Source: Flavobacterium sp. (lineage in GTDB: Bacteria; Bacteroidota; Bacteroidia; Flavobacteriales; Flavobacteriaceae). From it: DNA of 28,027 bases. Within the stretch, counting starts at the first letter, position 1; the number at the start of each line of letters is the position of its first letter. The notes below the pieces were generated by a model. It saw only the letters and a program-made list of their open reading frames with translations, ran no database searches and was not told the origin of the DNA. Position numbers and translations under genes: made by a program. Shown one piece after another: positions 1 through 8,116 of this stretch. The DNA lies in the NCBI GenBank assembly GCA_030152225.1, contig JASLHL010000213.1, positions 1 to 28,027 on the forward strand. Reading direction: 5' to 3'.

Positions 1-12
1 AAGTAATAAAAG

Positions 13-44
13 AAAAGGCTGTTTTGATTCAAAACAGCCTTTTT
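13..44 (+). terminator. Rho-independent terminator of a gene left of the window
   Basis: A perfect 13-bp stem (13-25 with 31-43), loop GATTC, ends in a T-run on the plus strand; the A-run on the other side makes it potentially bidirectional. The window opens with AAG TAA TAA, which would fit the last codon and stop of a plus-strand gene lying just outside. That gene itself cannot be seen. Confidence 0.8.
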
Positions 45-321
45 ACTTTCAGATTAAGGGGTTATCAGAAAGAAGTCGAGATAGTCTAAACTAGTTGGAC
101 TTTTTACTTTTCCTTTCGATGTAATTACACGAAAAGCCTTCTGTTTTATTGTGTTTTTTAGTTTAAAGATTAAACAAATGTAGGTAAAAAAAATAAATAA
201 AAAACGAATAAGCTTTTAAAAGTTGTTAAAAAAGTGTATTATTCTCTTTTTGTGATCTATTTGAACAAAAGATTATTTTTATCAACTAAAAAGTGTGCTT
301 TCTTATTGATAAAAATAGGTG
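45..321. other. Intergenic, AT-rich, no gene recognised
   Basis: About 277 bases between the left-edge terminator and the end of the SulP gene. I see no RNA gene and no coding frame. A short palindrome CTTTTAAAAG (213-222) followed on the minus strand by T-rich DNA could be a weak terminator for the SulP gene, but it lacks GC pairs and I do not call it. Confidence 0.5.
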
Positions 322-1854
322 TTACTGCAATTCTTCTTGCAGGCGATTTGATTCTATTTCAATTCCTTGAAAGGCTTTGCTGTTGTGAATTAAACGAAGG
401 CTGTCCGCTCGAAGATTGCGCAAAACGACCTTTTTATTCAATTCTTGGTATTTGACGATGACTTTTTTGAGTATTTCCAATGCGGACATATCAGCAATAT
501 GAGATTCTTTAAAATCAATAATGATGCAATTTGGATCCTCTTGTGGAATAAATTTTTCTGCAAAAGAGGTTGTACTTCCAAAGAATAAAGGACCATAGAT
601 CTCATAAATTTTATTTCCTTGTTCGTCCCATGATTTTCTGGCTCGAATGCGTTTGGCGTTGTCCCAAGCAAAAATTAAAGCAGATACAATGACTCCTACC
701 AACACAGCTAAAGCTAAATTGTGTGTAAAAACAATAATACCCGTAACGAGAAATAACGTAAAAATATCAGAGACAGGCATCTTGGTAATGAGACGAAAGG
801 AAACCCATTCAAAGGTTGAAAGCGCAACAACCATCATCACCCCTACAAGTGCAGCCATGGGAATTTGTTCAATAATTGTGCCGCCAAATAAAATAATGCA
901 CAAAATAGTTAAGGCTCCAAGGATAGCTGCTATTCTCGTTTTGGCACCAGCACCTATATTGACTAGTGTTTGTGCAATCATGGCACAGCCTCCCATTCCA
1001 CCAAAAAAACCATTGACAATATTTGCACCTCCCTGTGCCATGGCTTCTCTGTTGCTGTTTCCTTTGGTATTGGTTAATTCATCCACAATATTGAGCGTCA
1101 ATAGCGATTCAATTAAACCTACGCCAGCCATAACAACCGAAAAAGGAAGGATGATCTTCAGCGTTTCCAAAGTAAAGGGAACAACAGGCAGATGAAACTG
1201 AGGCAAAGACCCACTTACTTCCGCAATGTCAATGACTTTCTTCGTATCCAACTGCAAGAAAAAGACAAGCAACGAAATACAAATAATCGCGACTAAGGAA
1301 GAGGGAACTTTTTTTGTCCATTTGGGAAATAACCAAACAATAGCAATAGTTAAAGCCGTTAATCCCAACATGAGATAAAGCGATGTTCCCGTTAACCACG
1401 TGGTTGAATTAGGCGTAGTGATTTGGAATTGCGCGACTTGAGCCATAAAGATAATAACAGCTAAGCCATTTAAAAAACCGTACATGACAGGCTGAGGAAT
1501 AAGCCGAACAAATCGTCCTAATTTACATACTCCCACTAAAAATTGAATAATACCCGCAACAATTACTGCAGCAAAGAGGTATTCTACGCCATGAAGGGAA
1601 GCTAGGGCAATTAGAACGACAACTGTTGCTCCCGCACCTCCAGAAACCATACCCGGTCTTCCACCAAAAATAGCCGTAATGAGGCCCATTAAAAATGCTG
1701 CATACAAACCTGTTAGTGGACTTAGTCCCGCGAGAATCGCAAAAGATAAGGATTCGGGAATCATCGTCATTGCTACAGTTAAGCCTGCGAGAATCTCATT
1801 TTTAAAGTTAATCTCCTTGAGTGTTTTATACGAAAAGTAAGATGATATCATCAT
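322..1854 (-). CDS. SulP family anion transporter with STAS domain
   Basis: A 510-residue inner-membrane protein of the SulP/SLC26 family (COG0659), which carries sulfate, bicarbonate or related anions, usually with H+ or Na+. The first about 390 residues are hydrophobic and hold family signatures: MIPESLSFAILAGLSPLTGLY near residues 31-51, with GGRPGMVSGGAGATVVV shortly after, typical of the first helices and the substrate site. The last about 100 residues form a soluble STAS domain (IIIDFKESHIADMSALEIL), a regulatory module in the cytoplasm. Length is normal for the family. The substrate cannot be told from sequence; bicarbonate or sulfate are both possible. It is transcribed alone, divergent from the ABC genes. 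The start MMISSYF fits a predicted promoter only about 12 nt upstream, so the untranslated leader would be very short. Confidence 0.93.
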   Translation of the reverse strand: MMISSYFSYKTLKEINFKNEILAGLTVAMTMIPESLSFAILAGLSPLTGLYAAFLMGLITAIFGGRPGMVSGGAGATVVVLIALASLHGVEYLFAAVIVAGIIQFLVGVCKLGRFVRLIPQPVMYGFLNGLAVIIFMAQVAQFQITTPNSTTWLTGTSLYLMLGLTALTIAIVWLFPKWTKKVPSSLVAIICISLLVFFLQLDTKKVIDIAEVSGSLPQFHLPVVPFTLETLKIILPFSVVMAGVGLIESLLTLNIVDELTNTKGNSNREAMAQGGANIVNGFFGGMGGCAMIAQTLVNIGAGAKTRIAAILGALTILCIILFGGTIIEQIPMAALVGVMMVVALSTFEWVSFRLITKMPVSDIFTLFLVTGIIVFTHNLALAVLVGVIVSALIFAWDNAKRIRARKSWDEQGNKIYEIYGPLFFGSTTSFAEKFIPQEDPNCIIIDFKESHIADMSALEILKKVIVKYQELNKKVVLRNLRADSLRLIHNSKAFQGIEIESNRLQEELQ

Positions 1855-1871
1855 AGTGTTAAAAAGTACAG

Positions 1872-1904
1872 CAAAAATAATGTTTTAATTGACGTAAATT
1901 ACAA
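1872..1904 (-). promoter_or_regulatory. Putative promoter of the SulP gene
   Basis: On the minus strand TTG (1904-1902), 22 nt, then TATTTTTG (1879-1872), matching the flavobacterial pattern TTG-N(17-23)-TAnnTTTG. The predicted start of transcription near 1866 leaves a leader of about 12 nt. Inference from motif only. Confidence 0.45.
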
Positions 1905-2048
1905 GGTAAGCTATAGTTTATACAAGAAAATAATGCGTATAAAACGTGAAAAAGTAACGGATTTTTATACCAAATACCATAATCTACACTATTTATGTAA
2001 CAAATAAAGAAAATCGTATACTTATAGAGTAAATCAAAAAATAGAAGT

Positions 2049-2921
2049 ATGAAATTAGTTATTGAAAATTTAAGTAAGACCTATAAAAATGGGGTAAAGG
2101 CATTGGATGATTTATCGATTGAAATTGAACCCGGTATGTTCGGCCTTTTAGGTCCAAATGGTGCGGGAAAGTCAACTTTGATGCGAACAATAGCTACCTT
2201 ACAAAAACCAGATACAGGAACAATCCGATTCGGAGATATCAATATTTTAGAACAACAAAATGAATTTAGAAAGGTATTAGGGTACTTACCACAAGACTTT
2301 GGCGTGTATCCCAATATGTCTGCGCTGGATTTATTGGATTATTTTGCTCGCTTGAAAGGAATATCCAATGCCGCACAACGACGTGAAATTGTGACTCGTG
2401 TGTTGGAGGTGACCAATTTATACGAGGTGAGACGCAAAAGTGTAAGTGGTTACTCTGGTGGAATGAAACAACGATTTGGAATTGCTCAATTGTTGTTGAA
2501 CGATCCGAAGTTAATCATCGTTGACGAGCCTACTGCAGGATTAGATCCCGCAGAACGCCATCGCTTCTTGAACGTATTGCGCGAAATTGGTACAAACAAC
2601 ATTGTGATTTTCTCAACGCATATTGTCGATGATGTCAATGAACTATGTCACGAAATGGCCATTCTTAATGGTGGACATCTCTTGGAAAGAAGTACGCCCA
2701 AAGAAGCAGAACAAAAATTAGAAGGACAAGTTTGGATGAAAGAGATCAATAGAGAAGACTTGGAGCAATACCAACAATTGTGTATTTTGTCTGGAAAATA
2801 CAACCAAGAGAACCGCCTTAAAATTCGCGTTCATGCGATGGATTCATTAGCAAATGAAGGTTTTGAATTAGCGAAACCAACGCTAGAAGATGTTTATTTT
2901 GTTGCATTAAAAAACGATTAA
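2049..2921 (+). CDS. ABC transporter ATP-binding protein
   Basis: A 290-residue cytoplasmic ATPase that should power the membrane protein encoded immediately downstream. Motifs seen: Walker A GPNGAGKST (35-43), Q-loop in YLPQDFG (Q82), signature YSGGMKQR (135-142), Walker B LIIVDEP (155-161) with the catalytic glutamate E160, and switch histidine H191 in STHIVDD. After about residue 215 there is a roughly 75-residue C-terminal region ending TLEDVYFVAL, as in ABC-2 type ATPases of the CcmA/NatA group (COG1131). Only 3 nt separate its stop from the next start, so the two are almost surely co-transcribed and form one complex. The substrate is unknown. Confidence 0.93.
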   Translation: MKLVIENLSKTYKNGVKALDDLSIEIEPGMFGLLGPNGAGKSTLMRTIATLQKPDTGTIRFGDINILEQQNEFRKVLGYLPQDFGVYPNMSALDLLDYFARLKGISNAAQRREIVTRVLEVTNLYEVRRKSVSGYSGGMKQRFGIAQLLLNDPKLIIVDEPTAGLDPAERHRFLNVLREIGTNNIVIFSTHIVDDVNELCHEMAILNGGHLLERSTPKEAEQKLEGQVWMKEINREDLEQYQQLCILSGKYNQENRLKIRVHAMDSLANEGFELAKPTLEDVYFVALKND

Positions 2922-2924
2922 AAG

Positions 2925-5900
2925 ATGTTCGGAACAGTTTTTACTTTTGAACTTAAACGCTGGTTTAAGAGCTGGGTGTTTTATCTATACCTAGCGATCT
3001 TTTTTGCAATGAGCTTCTTTTCGATGATGTCGACCATTGGGGTTTTTGATGCCGTTCGAAATACCTCCGCTTCGCTGTTGCAAATGAATTCTGCCTACCT
3101 GCTCAATTCCATGTTGAACTCGTTTAATATGCTGCTGTATTTTTTATTTCCGTCTATTATAGGTATGTCAATCTACCGTGATTATAAATACAATGTACAC
3201 CATATTCTCTATTCGTATCCGTTTTCCAAATGGCAGTATTTAACAGGTAAATTTACCAGTTCTTTTCTCGTTACGCTGTCAATCAGTGTGATGATGGGGA
3301 TCGGTAGCTATTTGGCAACCCTTGTGCCTTGGGCAACCCCTGAGTTGCTAGGACCCAATTTATGGTGGAATTATATTCAGGTCTACCTCTTTAATTTAAT
3401 TCCCAATATGCTCTTTATGGGGGCGATAATTTTTACTGTTGTAACCCTTAGCCGTAGTATTTATGCAGGATTCGTAACGATTATTATCATTATGATCCTA
3501 CAGGGAATCGTCAATAGTGTTGCTGCAGATGTAGACTATAGAGAATTAGGTGCTTTACTCGATCCTAACGGCGGACAAGCCCTACATTACTATACACAGT
3601 ATTGGAGTATAGAAGAAATGAATACCCGTAATTTGCCACTAGAAAAATACTATATCATCAATCGTTTGTTGTGGTTAGGTGTTTCGCTAGCCTCATTGAT
3701 CGTTTTGGGAAGTGTATTCAAATTCGCCCAACAACCCGCTACTTTTTCATGGAAAAGAAAAGATAAAGGCGAGCGTTTGGTTAAAAATAATTTTGGTGGA
3801 ATCTTTAGGATTGAGCTGCCAAAAGTAAACTACGATTTTTCACTAAAAACAAGTTGGAGCAATGTTTTGGCCTTTGCTAAAATGGACTTTAAATTTTTGG
3901 CGCGCAATCGCGTGTTTTGGATTCTCATTGGTGTAGGAATTATGTTTATGATCTTGGTGGCTAGTTTTTCTATGATGATGTATGGTACACCAACATATCC
4001 TTTGACCCGTCAAATGCTGATGATCCCAGGGTCCACCTTTACCTTCTTTATTTTGATGATGACCTTCTTAGGGGCAGGATTACTTGTACATAGAGGAGAA
4101 AATACACGCATGAATTTATTGGTAGATTCAACTGCAGTCTCCAATTGGGTGTTGTTTACCTCTAAGTTTTTCGCCTTGTTGGTTATGCAGTTGATGCTGT
4201 TCTTCGTGATTATCTTGACGAGTATCGGAATTCAAATCTACAATGGCTATTTTCAGTTCGAAATTGGTTTGTACTTGCAGAGTTTATTGGGATACGGTTG
4301 GATTGAATTTATTATTTGGGCCTTGATGGCATTAGCTGTACAAACGTTCTTTAAGAACTATATCGTTGGTTTCTTTGCTTTACTCGTTTTGCAAATGGGA
4401 TGGCCTGCTATCGGCTCCATTGGAATTGAACAGCCTATTTTCTTCTTTAATTCGATCCCTACGCCTACGTATTCCGATATGGATGGCTTTGGATCAAGTG
4501 CCAAATTCGGTCGATTTATCATCTTCGCGCTCTATTGGTTGTTATTTGTAGCAGGGATTAGTGGATTAACGCTATTGTTTTGGAGAAGAGGGGTATTTAG
4601 TGGATTCAAAGAGCGTTTTTATTATGCGAAAAAACGATCCAAAGCGATTGTAGTGGTACCCACAATCCTTTGCTTTGCCGCTTTTATCAGCTTAGGTGCG
4701 TATTTGTACTATGAAAATACAGTATTAAATGTGTTTCATTCATCAAAAGACGAGGAACTCCTCCAAGTAGACTATGAAAAAACATATAAAAAATATCAAA
4801 ATTTAGCACAACCACGCATTGTAGATGTAAAGATAGATTTAGACCTACATCCCGAACACAATGATTTTCAAGCAAGGGGAACCTATCTTTTAGAGAATAA
4901 GACGCAACAAGTCTTAGATACACTTTTGGTTGCTTTTAGGCCTGAGCATAAAAATACGATAGTTGTAGAAGGCGCCACTTTTTTGTCAACGGATACTATT
5001 TTGGGATTTAGTTTTTATCGCTTCAACCAACCCATGCAAAAAGGAGAAATGAGAATGATGGAATTTGTTGTAGAGAACAAACCTAATACGGCTATCCGAT
5101 CACAATCACCTGTGTTAAATAACGGAACATTCTTAAACAGCAGTTCTTTTCCTTCTTTAGGGTATGCTGATCGAGGTGAAATTAGCGATGATGAAATCCG
5201 AAAAAAATACGATTTGCCTCCTAAAGAGCGTATGGCGGAACAAACAGACCAACGCGCTTTGCAAAATACATACATTAGCAATGATGCTGATTGGATTCAC
5301 TTTGAAACCACAGTAAGTACTTCAGCAGATCAAATTGCCATTGCACCAGGTTATTTGCAAAAAGAATGGACGGAAGGAAATCGCCGTTATTTCCACTATA
5401 AGATGGATCAAAAAATGTTGAATTTCTATGCGTATAATTCCGCACGTTATGAAGTGAAACGCGATAAATGGCAGGGAATTAACATTGAGATTTACTACCA
5501 CAAAGGACACGAGTATAATATTGATCGCATGATTTCCAGTGTTAAAAAATCGTTGGATTATTACTCGAATGCCTTTAGTCCATACCAACACAAACAAGTG
5601 CGCATTATTGAGTTTCCTTTAACAATGGGAACGTTTGCCCAGTCGTTTGCCAACACCATTCCTTTTTCTGAAACCATCGGTTTTGTTGCTAAGGTAGATG
5701 ATACGGATGAAAATGCTGTAGATTACCCGTTTTCCGTAACGGCACATGAGGTAGCGCATCAGTGGTGGGCACATCAAGTGATTGGCGCCAATGTGCAAGG
5801 TGCTACAATGCTGTCAGAAAGTTTATCTGAATACAGCTCGTTGAAAGTATTGGAAAAAGAATACGGAAAAGGACAAATGCAACGCTTCTTAAAAGATGCT

Positions 5901-6581
5901 TTAGATGGGTATTTAGGAGGACGTTCAAGAGAGCGAAAAAAAGAAAAACCGTTGATGTATAACGAAAATCAACAGTACATTCACTATAATAAAGGATCCT
6001 TAGTGTTTTATACTCTAAGTGATTATTTAGGTGACACCGTATTAAATGGAGTATTGAAAGACTATGTCAAAAAAGTAGCTTTCCAAGAAGCCCCTTATAC
6101 GATTTCAGCTGAATTGGTCGAAGACATCAAAGCAGCAACACCAGATTCATTACAGTATATGGTTAAAGATATGTTTGAAACCATAACACTCTATGATAAT
6201 TACGTCGATCAAGTAGAAACAAAGGAACTGCCAGATGGAAAATACGAAGTGAAAATCAAAGCGTATGTCAGCAAATATAGAGCAGGAGATACGGGAGATA
6301 AGCGTTATGCAGATCAAGGAGAACAACCATTGGCATTCACTGCTGATAAAAAGTCAAAGATCGAATCGCTTCCTTTGGCAGATTATGTTGAGGTAGGTGT
6401 TTTTGCCCAATCAAAAGAGGCAAAGAGCAAAGAGCAAGTACTCTACCTACAAAAAGTAAAAATTACTGATATTGAGAACGAGTTTACGATTATTGTGGAT
6501 GAGAAACCAACGGAAGTTGGAATTGACCCTTACTATAAATTAATCGATACCCGCTCGTATGACAATAGAAAAGCTATTTAA
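2925..6581 (+). CDS. ABC-2 permease fused to M1 family peptidase
   Basis: A 1218-residue fusion. Residues 1 to about 265 hold a first set of membrane segments in ABC-2 permease style (EMS-like block RDYKYNVHHILYSYPFSKW), residues about 310-600 a second set, so a full permease is duplicated in one chain. After a last helix near 570-595 the remaining about 600 residues would lie on the far side of the membrane. They contain a zinc site HEVAH (941-945) followed, after 19 residues, by E965, and YNKGS (1021-1025), as in M1 aminopeptidases. The usual GxMEN exopeptidase motif is not present; the corresponding region reads AQSFANTIPFSE (905-916). Classic M1 spacing is HExxH-x18-E, so this one is a residue longer. 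It forms an operon with the ATPase (3-nt gap) and ends at a strong terminator. Fusions of this kind recur in Bacteroidota and some Proteobacteria; substrate and peptidase activity are unknown. Confidence 0.92.
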   Translation: MFGTVFTFELKRWFKSWVFYLYLAIFFAMSFFSMMSTIGVFDAVRNTSASLLQMNSAYLLNSMLNSFNMLLYFLFPSIIGMSIYRDYKYNVHHILYSYPFSKWQYLTGKFTSSFLVTLSISVMMGIGSYLATLVPWATPELLGPNLWWNYIQVYLFNLIPNMLFMGAIIFTVVTLSRSIYAGFVTIIIIMILQGIVNSVAADVDYRELGALLDPNGGQALHYYTQYWSIEEMNTRNLPLEKYYIINRLLWLGVSLASLIVLGSVFKFAQQPATFSWKRKDKGERLVKNNFGGIFRIELPKVNYDFSLKTSWSNVLAFAKMDFKFLARNRVFWILIGVGIMFMILVASFSMMMYGTPTYPLTRQMLMIPGSTFTFFILMMTFLGAGLLVHRGENTRMNLLVDSTAVSNWVLFTSKFFALLVMQLMLFFVIILTSIGIQIYNGYFQFEIGLYLQSLLGYGWIEFIIWALMALAVQTFFKNYIVGFFALLVLQMGWPAIGSIGIEQPIFFFNSIPTPTYSDMDGFGSSAKFGRFIIFALYWLLFVAGISGLTLLFWRRGVFSGFKERFYYAKKRSKAIVVVPTILCFAAFISLGAYLYYENTVLNVFHSSKDEELLQVDYEKTYKKYQNLAQPRIVDVKIDLDLHPEHNDFQARGTYLLENKTQQVLDTLLVAFRPEHKNTIVVEGATFLSTDTILGFSFYRFNQPMQKGEMRMMEFVVENKPNTAIRSQSPVLNNGTFLNSSSFPSLGYADRGEISDDEIRKKYDLPPKERMAEQTDQRALQNTYISNDADWIHFETTVSTSADQIAIAPGYLQKEWTEGNRRYFHYKMDQKMLNFYAYNSARYEVKRDKWQGINIEIYYHKGHEYNIDRMISSVKKSLDYYSNAFSPYQHKQVRIIEFPLTMGTFAQSFANTIPFSETIGFVAKVDDTDENAVDYPFSVTAHEVAHQWWAHQVIGANVQGATMLSESLSEYSSLKVLEKEYGKGQMQRFLKDALDGYLGGRSRERKKEKPLMYNENQQYIHYNKGSLVFYTLSDYLGDTVLNGVLKDYVKKVAFQEAPYTISAELVEDIKAATPDSLQYMVKDMFETITLYDNYVDQVETKELPDGKYEVKIKAYVSKYRAGDTGDKRYADQGEQPLAFTADKKSKIESLPLADYVEVGVFAQSKEAKSKEQVLYLQKVKITDIENEFTIIVDEKPTEVGIDPYYKLIDTRSYDNRKAI

Positions 6582-6582
6582 T

Positions 6583-6612
6583 AAAAAAGGATCCGAGAGG
6601 ATCCTTTTTTAT
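6583..6612 (+). terminator. Terminator of the ABC-peptidase operon
   Basis: Perfect 12-bp stem, AAAAAAGGATCC (6583-6594) with GGATCCTTTTTT (6599-6610), loop GAGA. It starts 2 nt after the stop codon and is usable from both strands. Confidence 0.9.
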
Positions 6613-6627
6613 TGATTTTATTCCATA

Positions 6628-6661
6628 AAAAAAAGGAAAGCATTGTCGCTTTCCTTTTTTT
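6628..6661 (-). terminator. Terminator of rplS
   Basis: Perfect 14-bp stem (6628-6641 with 6648-6661), loop ATTGTC, with A/T tracts on both sides. It lies about 20 nt past the rplS stop and faces the terminator of the converging operon. Confidence 0.88.
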
Positions 6662-6680
6662 ATGCGTCTCAGAAATTGGA

Positions 6681-7031
6681 TTATCCTCTTCTTTCTTTGA
6701 TTCTTGCTTTTTTACCAGTAAGTTCTCTGAAGTAGAAAATACGAGCTCTACGAACTTTACCTCTTTGATTTAATTCAATTTTTTCTAAAGCAGGCATGTT
6801 GATTGGGAAGATACGCTCTACACCAACGTTACCAGACATTTTACGGATAGTAAAAGTCTCAGTAGCACCTGTACCTCTTCTTTGGATCACTACTCCTTTA
6901 AAGAACTGTGTTCTTTTTTTGTCACCCTCTTTAATTTCGTAGTACACTGTAATAGTGTCTCCAGCTTTAAATGCTGGGAAGTCTTTTTTTGCAACTAATT
7001 CGTCTTGAACGAATTTCATTAAATCTGCCAT
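6681..7031 (-). CDS. rplS: 50S ribosomal protein L19
   Basis: A 116-residue protein of the large ribosomal subunit, sitting at the interface with the 30S subunit. Recognised by its full-length match to the family: KAGDTITVYYEIKEGDKKR, then QFFKGVVIQRRG, ETFTIRKMSGNVGVERIFP and the basic end RGKVRRARIFYFREL. Length and start (MADLMKFVQDEL) are typical of Bacteroidota. In many bacteria rplS ends the rpsP-rimM-trmD-rplS operon; here only trmD lies upstream on the same strand, 221 bp away, and rplS has its own promoter and a structured leader, which suggests separate control, possibly feedback by L19 itself. Confidence 0.98.
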   Translation of the reverse strand: MADLMKFVQDELVAKKDFPAFKAGDTITVYYEIKEGDKKRTQFFKGVVIQRRGTGATETFTIRKMSGNVGVERIFPINMPALEKIELNQRGKVRRARIFYFRELTGKKARIKERRG

Positions 7032-7054
7032 TTCTGAAAAAAATAATTAATTAA

Positions 7055-7096
7055 TTTAAACCAACATACACGGACCTCGCCAGAGGTTAGTTTAAA
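7055..7096 (-). ncRNA. Structured 5' leader of rplS (possible L19 leader)
   Basis: Read on the minus strand, UUUAAACUAA (7096-7087) can pair with UUGGUUUAAA (7064-7055): ten pairs, one of them G-U. Inside lies a second hairpin CCUC-UGGC-GAGG (7086-7075), then a free stretch UCCGUGUAUG. The predicted transcript would begin about 2 nt before the outer stem, so the whole start of the mRNA is structured; the stem ends 23 nt before the rplS ATG. Ribosomal-protein leaders upstream of rplS are known in Firmicutes, and I recall computational candidates in Flavobacteria, but I cannot confirm that this matches one of them. Confidence 0.6.
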
Positions 7097-7103
7097 GCGA
7101 GTG

Positions 7104-7111
7104 CAAATATA
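7104..7111 (-). promoter_or_regulatory. Putative -7 element of rplS promoter
   Basis: Minus strand TATATTTG, an exact match to TAnnTTTG. No clean TTG is found at the usual upstream distance. The predicted transcription start is about 7098, directly ahead of the leader stem. Confidence 0.5.
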
Positions 7112-7252
7112 TAAAAAACCAATAAAATAATCCTAATTTTTAGGCTAAATAATTGGATGATTGTCTTTTACTTGGTCGTATAACCTGAATCTGATAGGTA
7201 ATAGCGGTTATAAATAAGGAAACGAATTCAAAATTAGAAACTTAGACTTTTT

Positions 7253-7936
7253 TTATTTCGTTTCATCTAATAAATCAGGTCTTCTGTTTTTTGTATGTTC
7301 ATACGCCATGTCTTCTCTCCATTTGTCGATAGCTGCAAAATTCCCACTCAACAATACATCAGGAACTTTCCATCCTTTGTATTCTGAAGGTCTGGTGTAA
7401 ATCGGTGGAGCGAGTAGATTGTCCTGAAAACTATCAGTCAAAGCAGAAGTTTCATCATTTAGCACACCGGGAATCAAACGAATCAATGCATCACACAAAA
7501 TAGCAGCACCCAATTCTCCTCCTGATAAGACGTAATCGCCAATCGATATTTCTTTTGTAATAAAGTGATCGCGAACACGCTGATCTACGCCTTTGTAATG
7601 ACCACATAGAATAATGATGTTCTTTAATAGCGACATGGAGTTGGCCATCGTTTGATTTAAAGTCTCTCCGTCTGGCGACATATAAATAATCTCATCGTAT
7701 TCGCGTTCAGCTTTCAATGCGCTGATACAACGATCAATTGGCTCAATACTCATAACCATACCTGCACCACCACCAAACTGATAATCATCAACGTTTTTGT
7801 GTTTATTCGTGCTGTAATCGCGTAAATTGTGAAAGTGTACTTCGACCAGTCCTTTGCTGATCGCTCGTTTGAGGATAGAAGCTTGGAAGGGACTCTCGAT
7901 TAACTCAGGAATAACGGAAATGATATCTATGCGCAT
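7253..7936 (-). CDS. trmD: tRNA (guanine-N1-)-methyltransferase TrmD
   Basis: A 227-residue SPOUT methyltransferase that makes m1G37 next to the anticodon, using S-adenosylmethionine, and so prevents +1 frameshifts. Visible signatures: [12 protein letters not shown] at the start, [13 protein letters not shown], the SAM-binding trefoil-knot region with [15 protein letters not shown], and [13 protein letters not shown]. Length is normal. I choose the ATG at 7936. A GTG six codons upstream (7954) keeps the frame open but falls inside the predicted -7 promoter box and would not be transcribed, and the family begins at MRI. It lies upstream of rplS on the same strand, without rpsP or rimM nearby. 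Confidence 0.97.
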   Translation of the reverse strand: MRIDIISVIPELIESPFQASILKRAISKGLVEVHFHNLRDYSTNKHKNVDDYQFGGGAGMVMSIEPIDRCISALKAEREYDEIIYMSPDGETLNQTMANSMSLLKNIIILCGHYKGVDQRVRDHFITKEISIGDYVLSGGELGAAILCDALIRLIPGVLNDETSALTDSFQDNLLAPPIYTRPSEYKGWKVPDVLLSGNFAAIDKWREDMAYEHTKNRRPDLLDETK

Positions 7937-7953
7937 CTTAAAAAAAATTTGCA

Positions 7954-7984
7954 CAAAGGTACAATCCTATTGAATATAATCCAA
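7954..7984 (-). promoter_or_regulatory. Promoter of trmD
   Basis: Minus strand TTG (7984-7982), 20 nt, TACCTTTG (7961-7954): an exact match to the flavobacterial consensus. The predicted start of transcription is about 7948, leaving about 12 nt before the ATG at 7936. Confidence 0.65.
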
Positions 7985-8079
7985 CGGTTATATCCATCTT
8001 GCTCCAAGATCTTCGGAAAATGAAGGTACAAAAAAATAGGGGTAAATTATTTATTTCTTGTAGAAATCAGGTCTAAGGG

Positions 8080-8111
8080 TTGTCTTGTACAATACAGATG
8101 TTTTACCTTTG
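8080..8111 (+). promoter_or_regulatory. Promoter of the MFS gene (leaderless start likely)
   Basis: Plus strand TTG (8080-8082), 21 nt, TACCTTTG (8104-8111). The ATG at 8117 comes only 5 nt after the box, about where transcription should start, so the mRNA may be leaderless. Confidence 0.6.
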
Positions 8112-8116
8112 TCTCT

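Noticed and set aside
234..455. Plus-strand 73-codon open frame at the left end
   Set aside because: More than half overlaps the SulP coding sequence in antisense; composition is not protein-like and no start signal is seen.
1861..2048. Promoter of the ABC operon on the plus strand
   Set aside because: The best candidate, TATTTATG at 1990-1997, deviates from TAnnTTTG and has no TTG upstream, so I do not call it.
7937..7954. Upstream GTG start for trmD
   Set aside because: It lies inside the exact -7 promoter box TACCTTTG (minus strand), so it would not be in the mRNA; the family starts at MRI.
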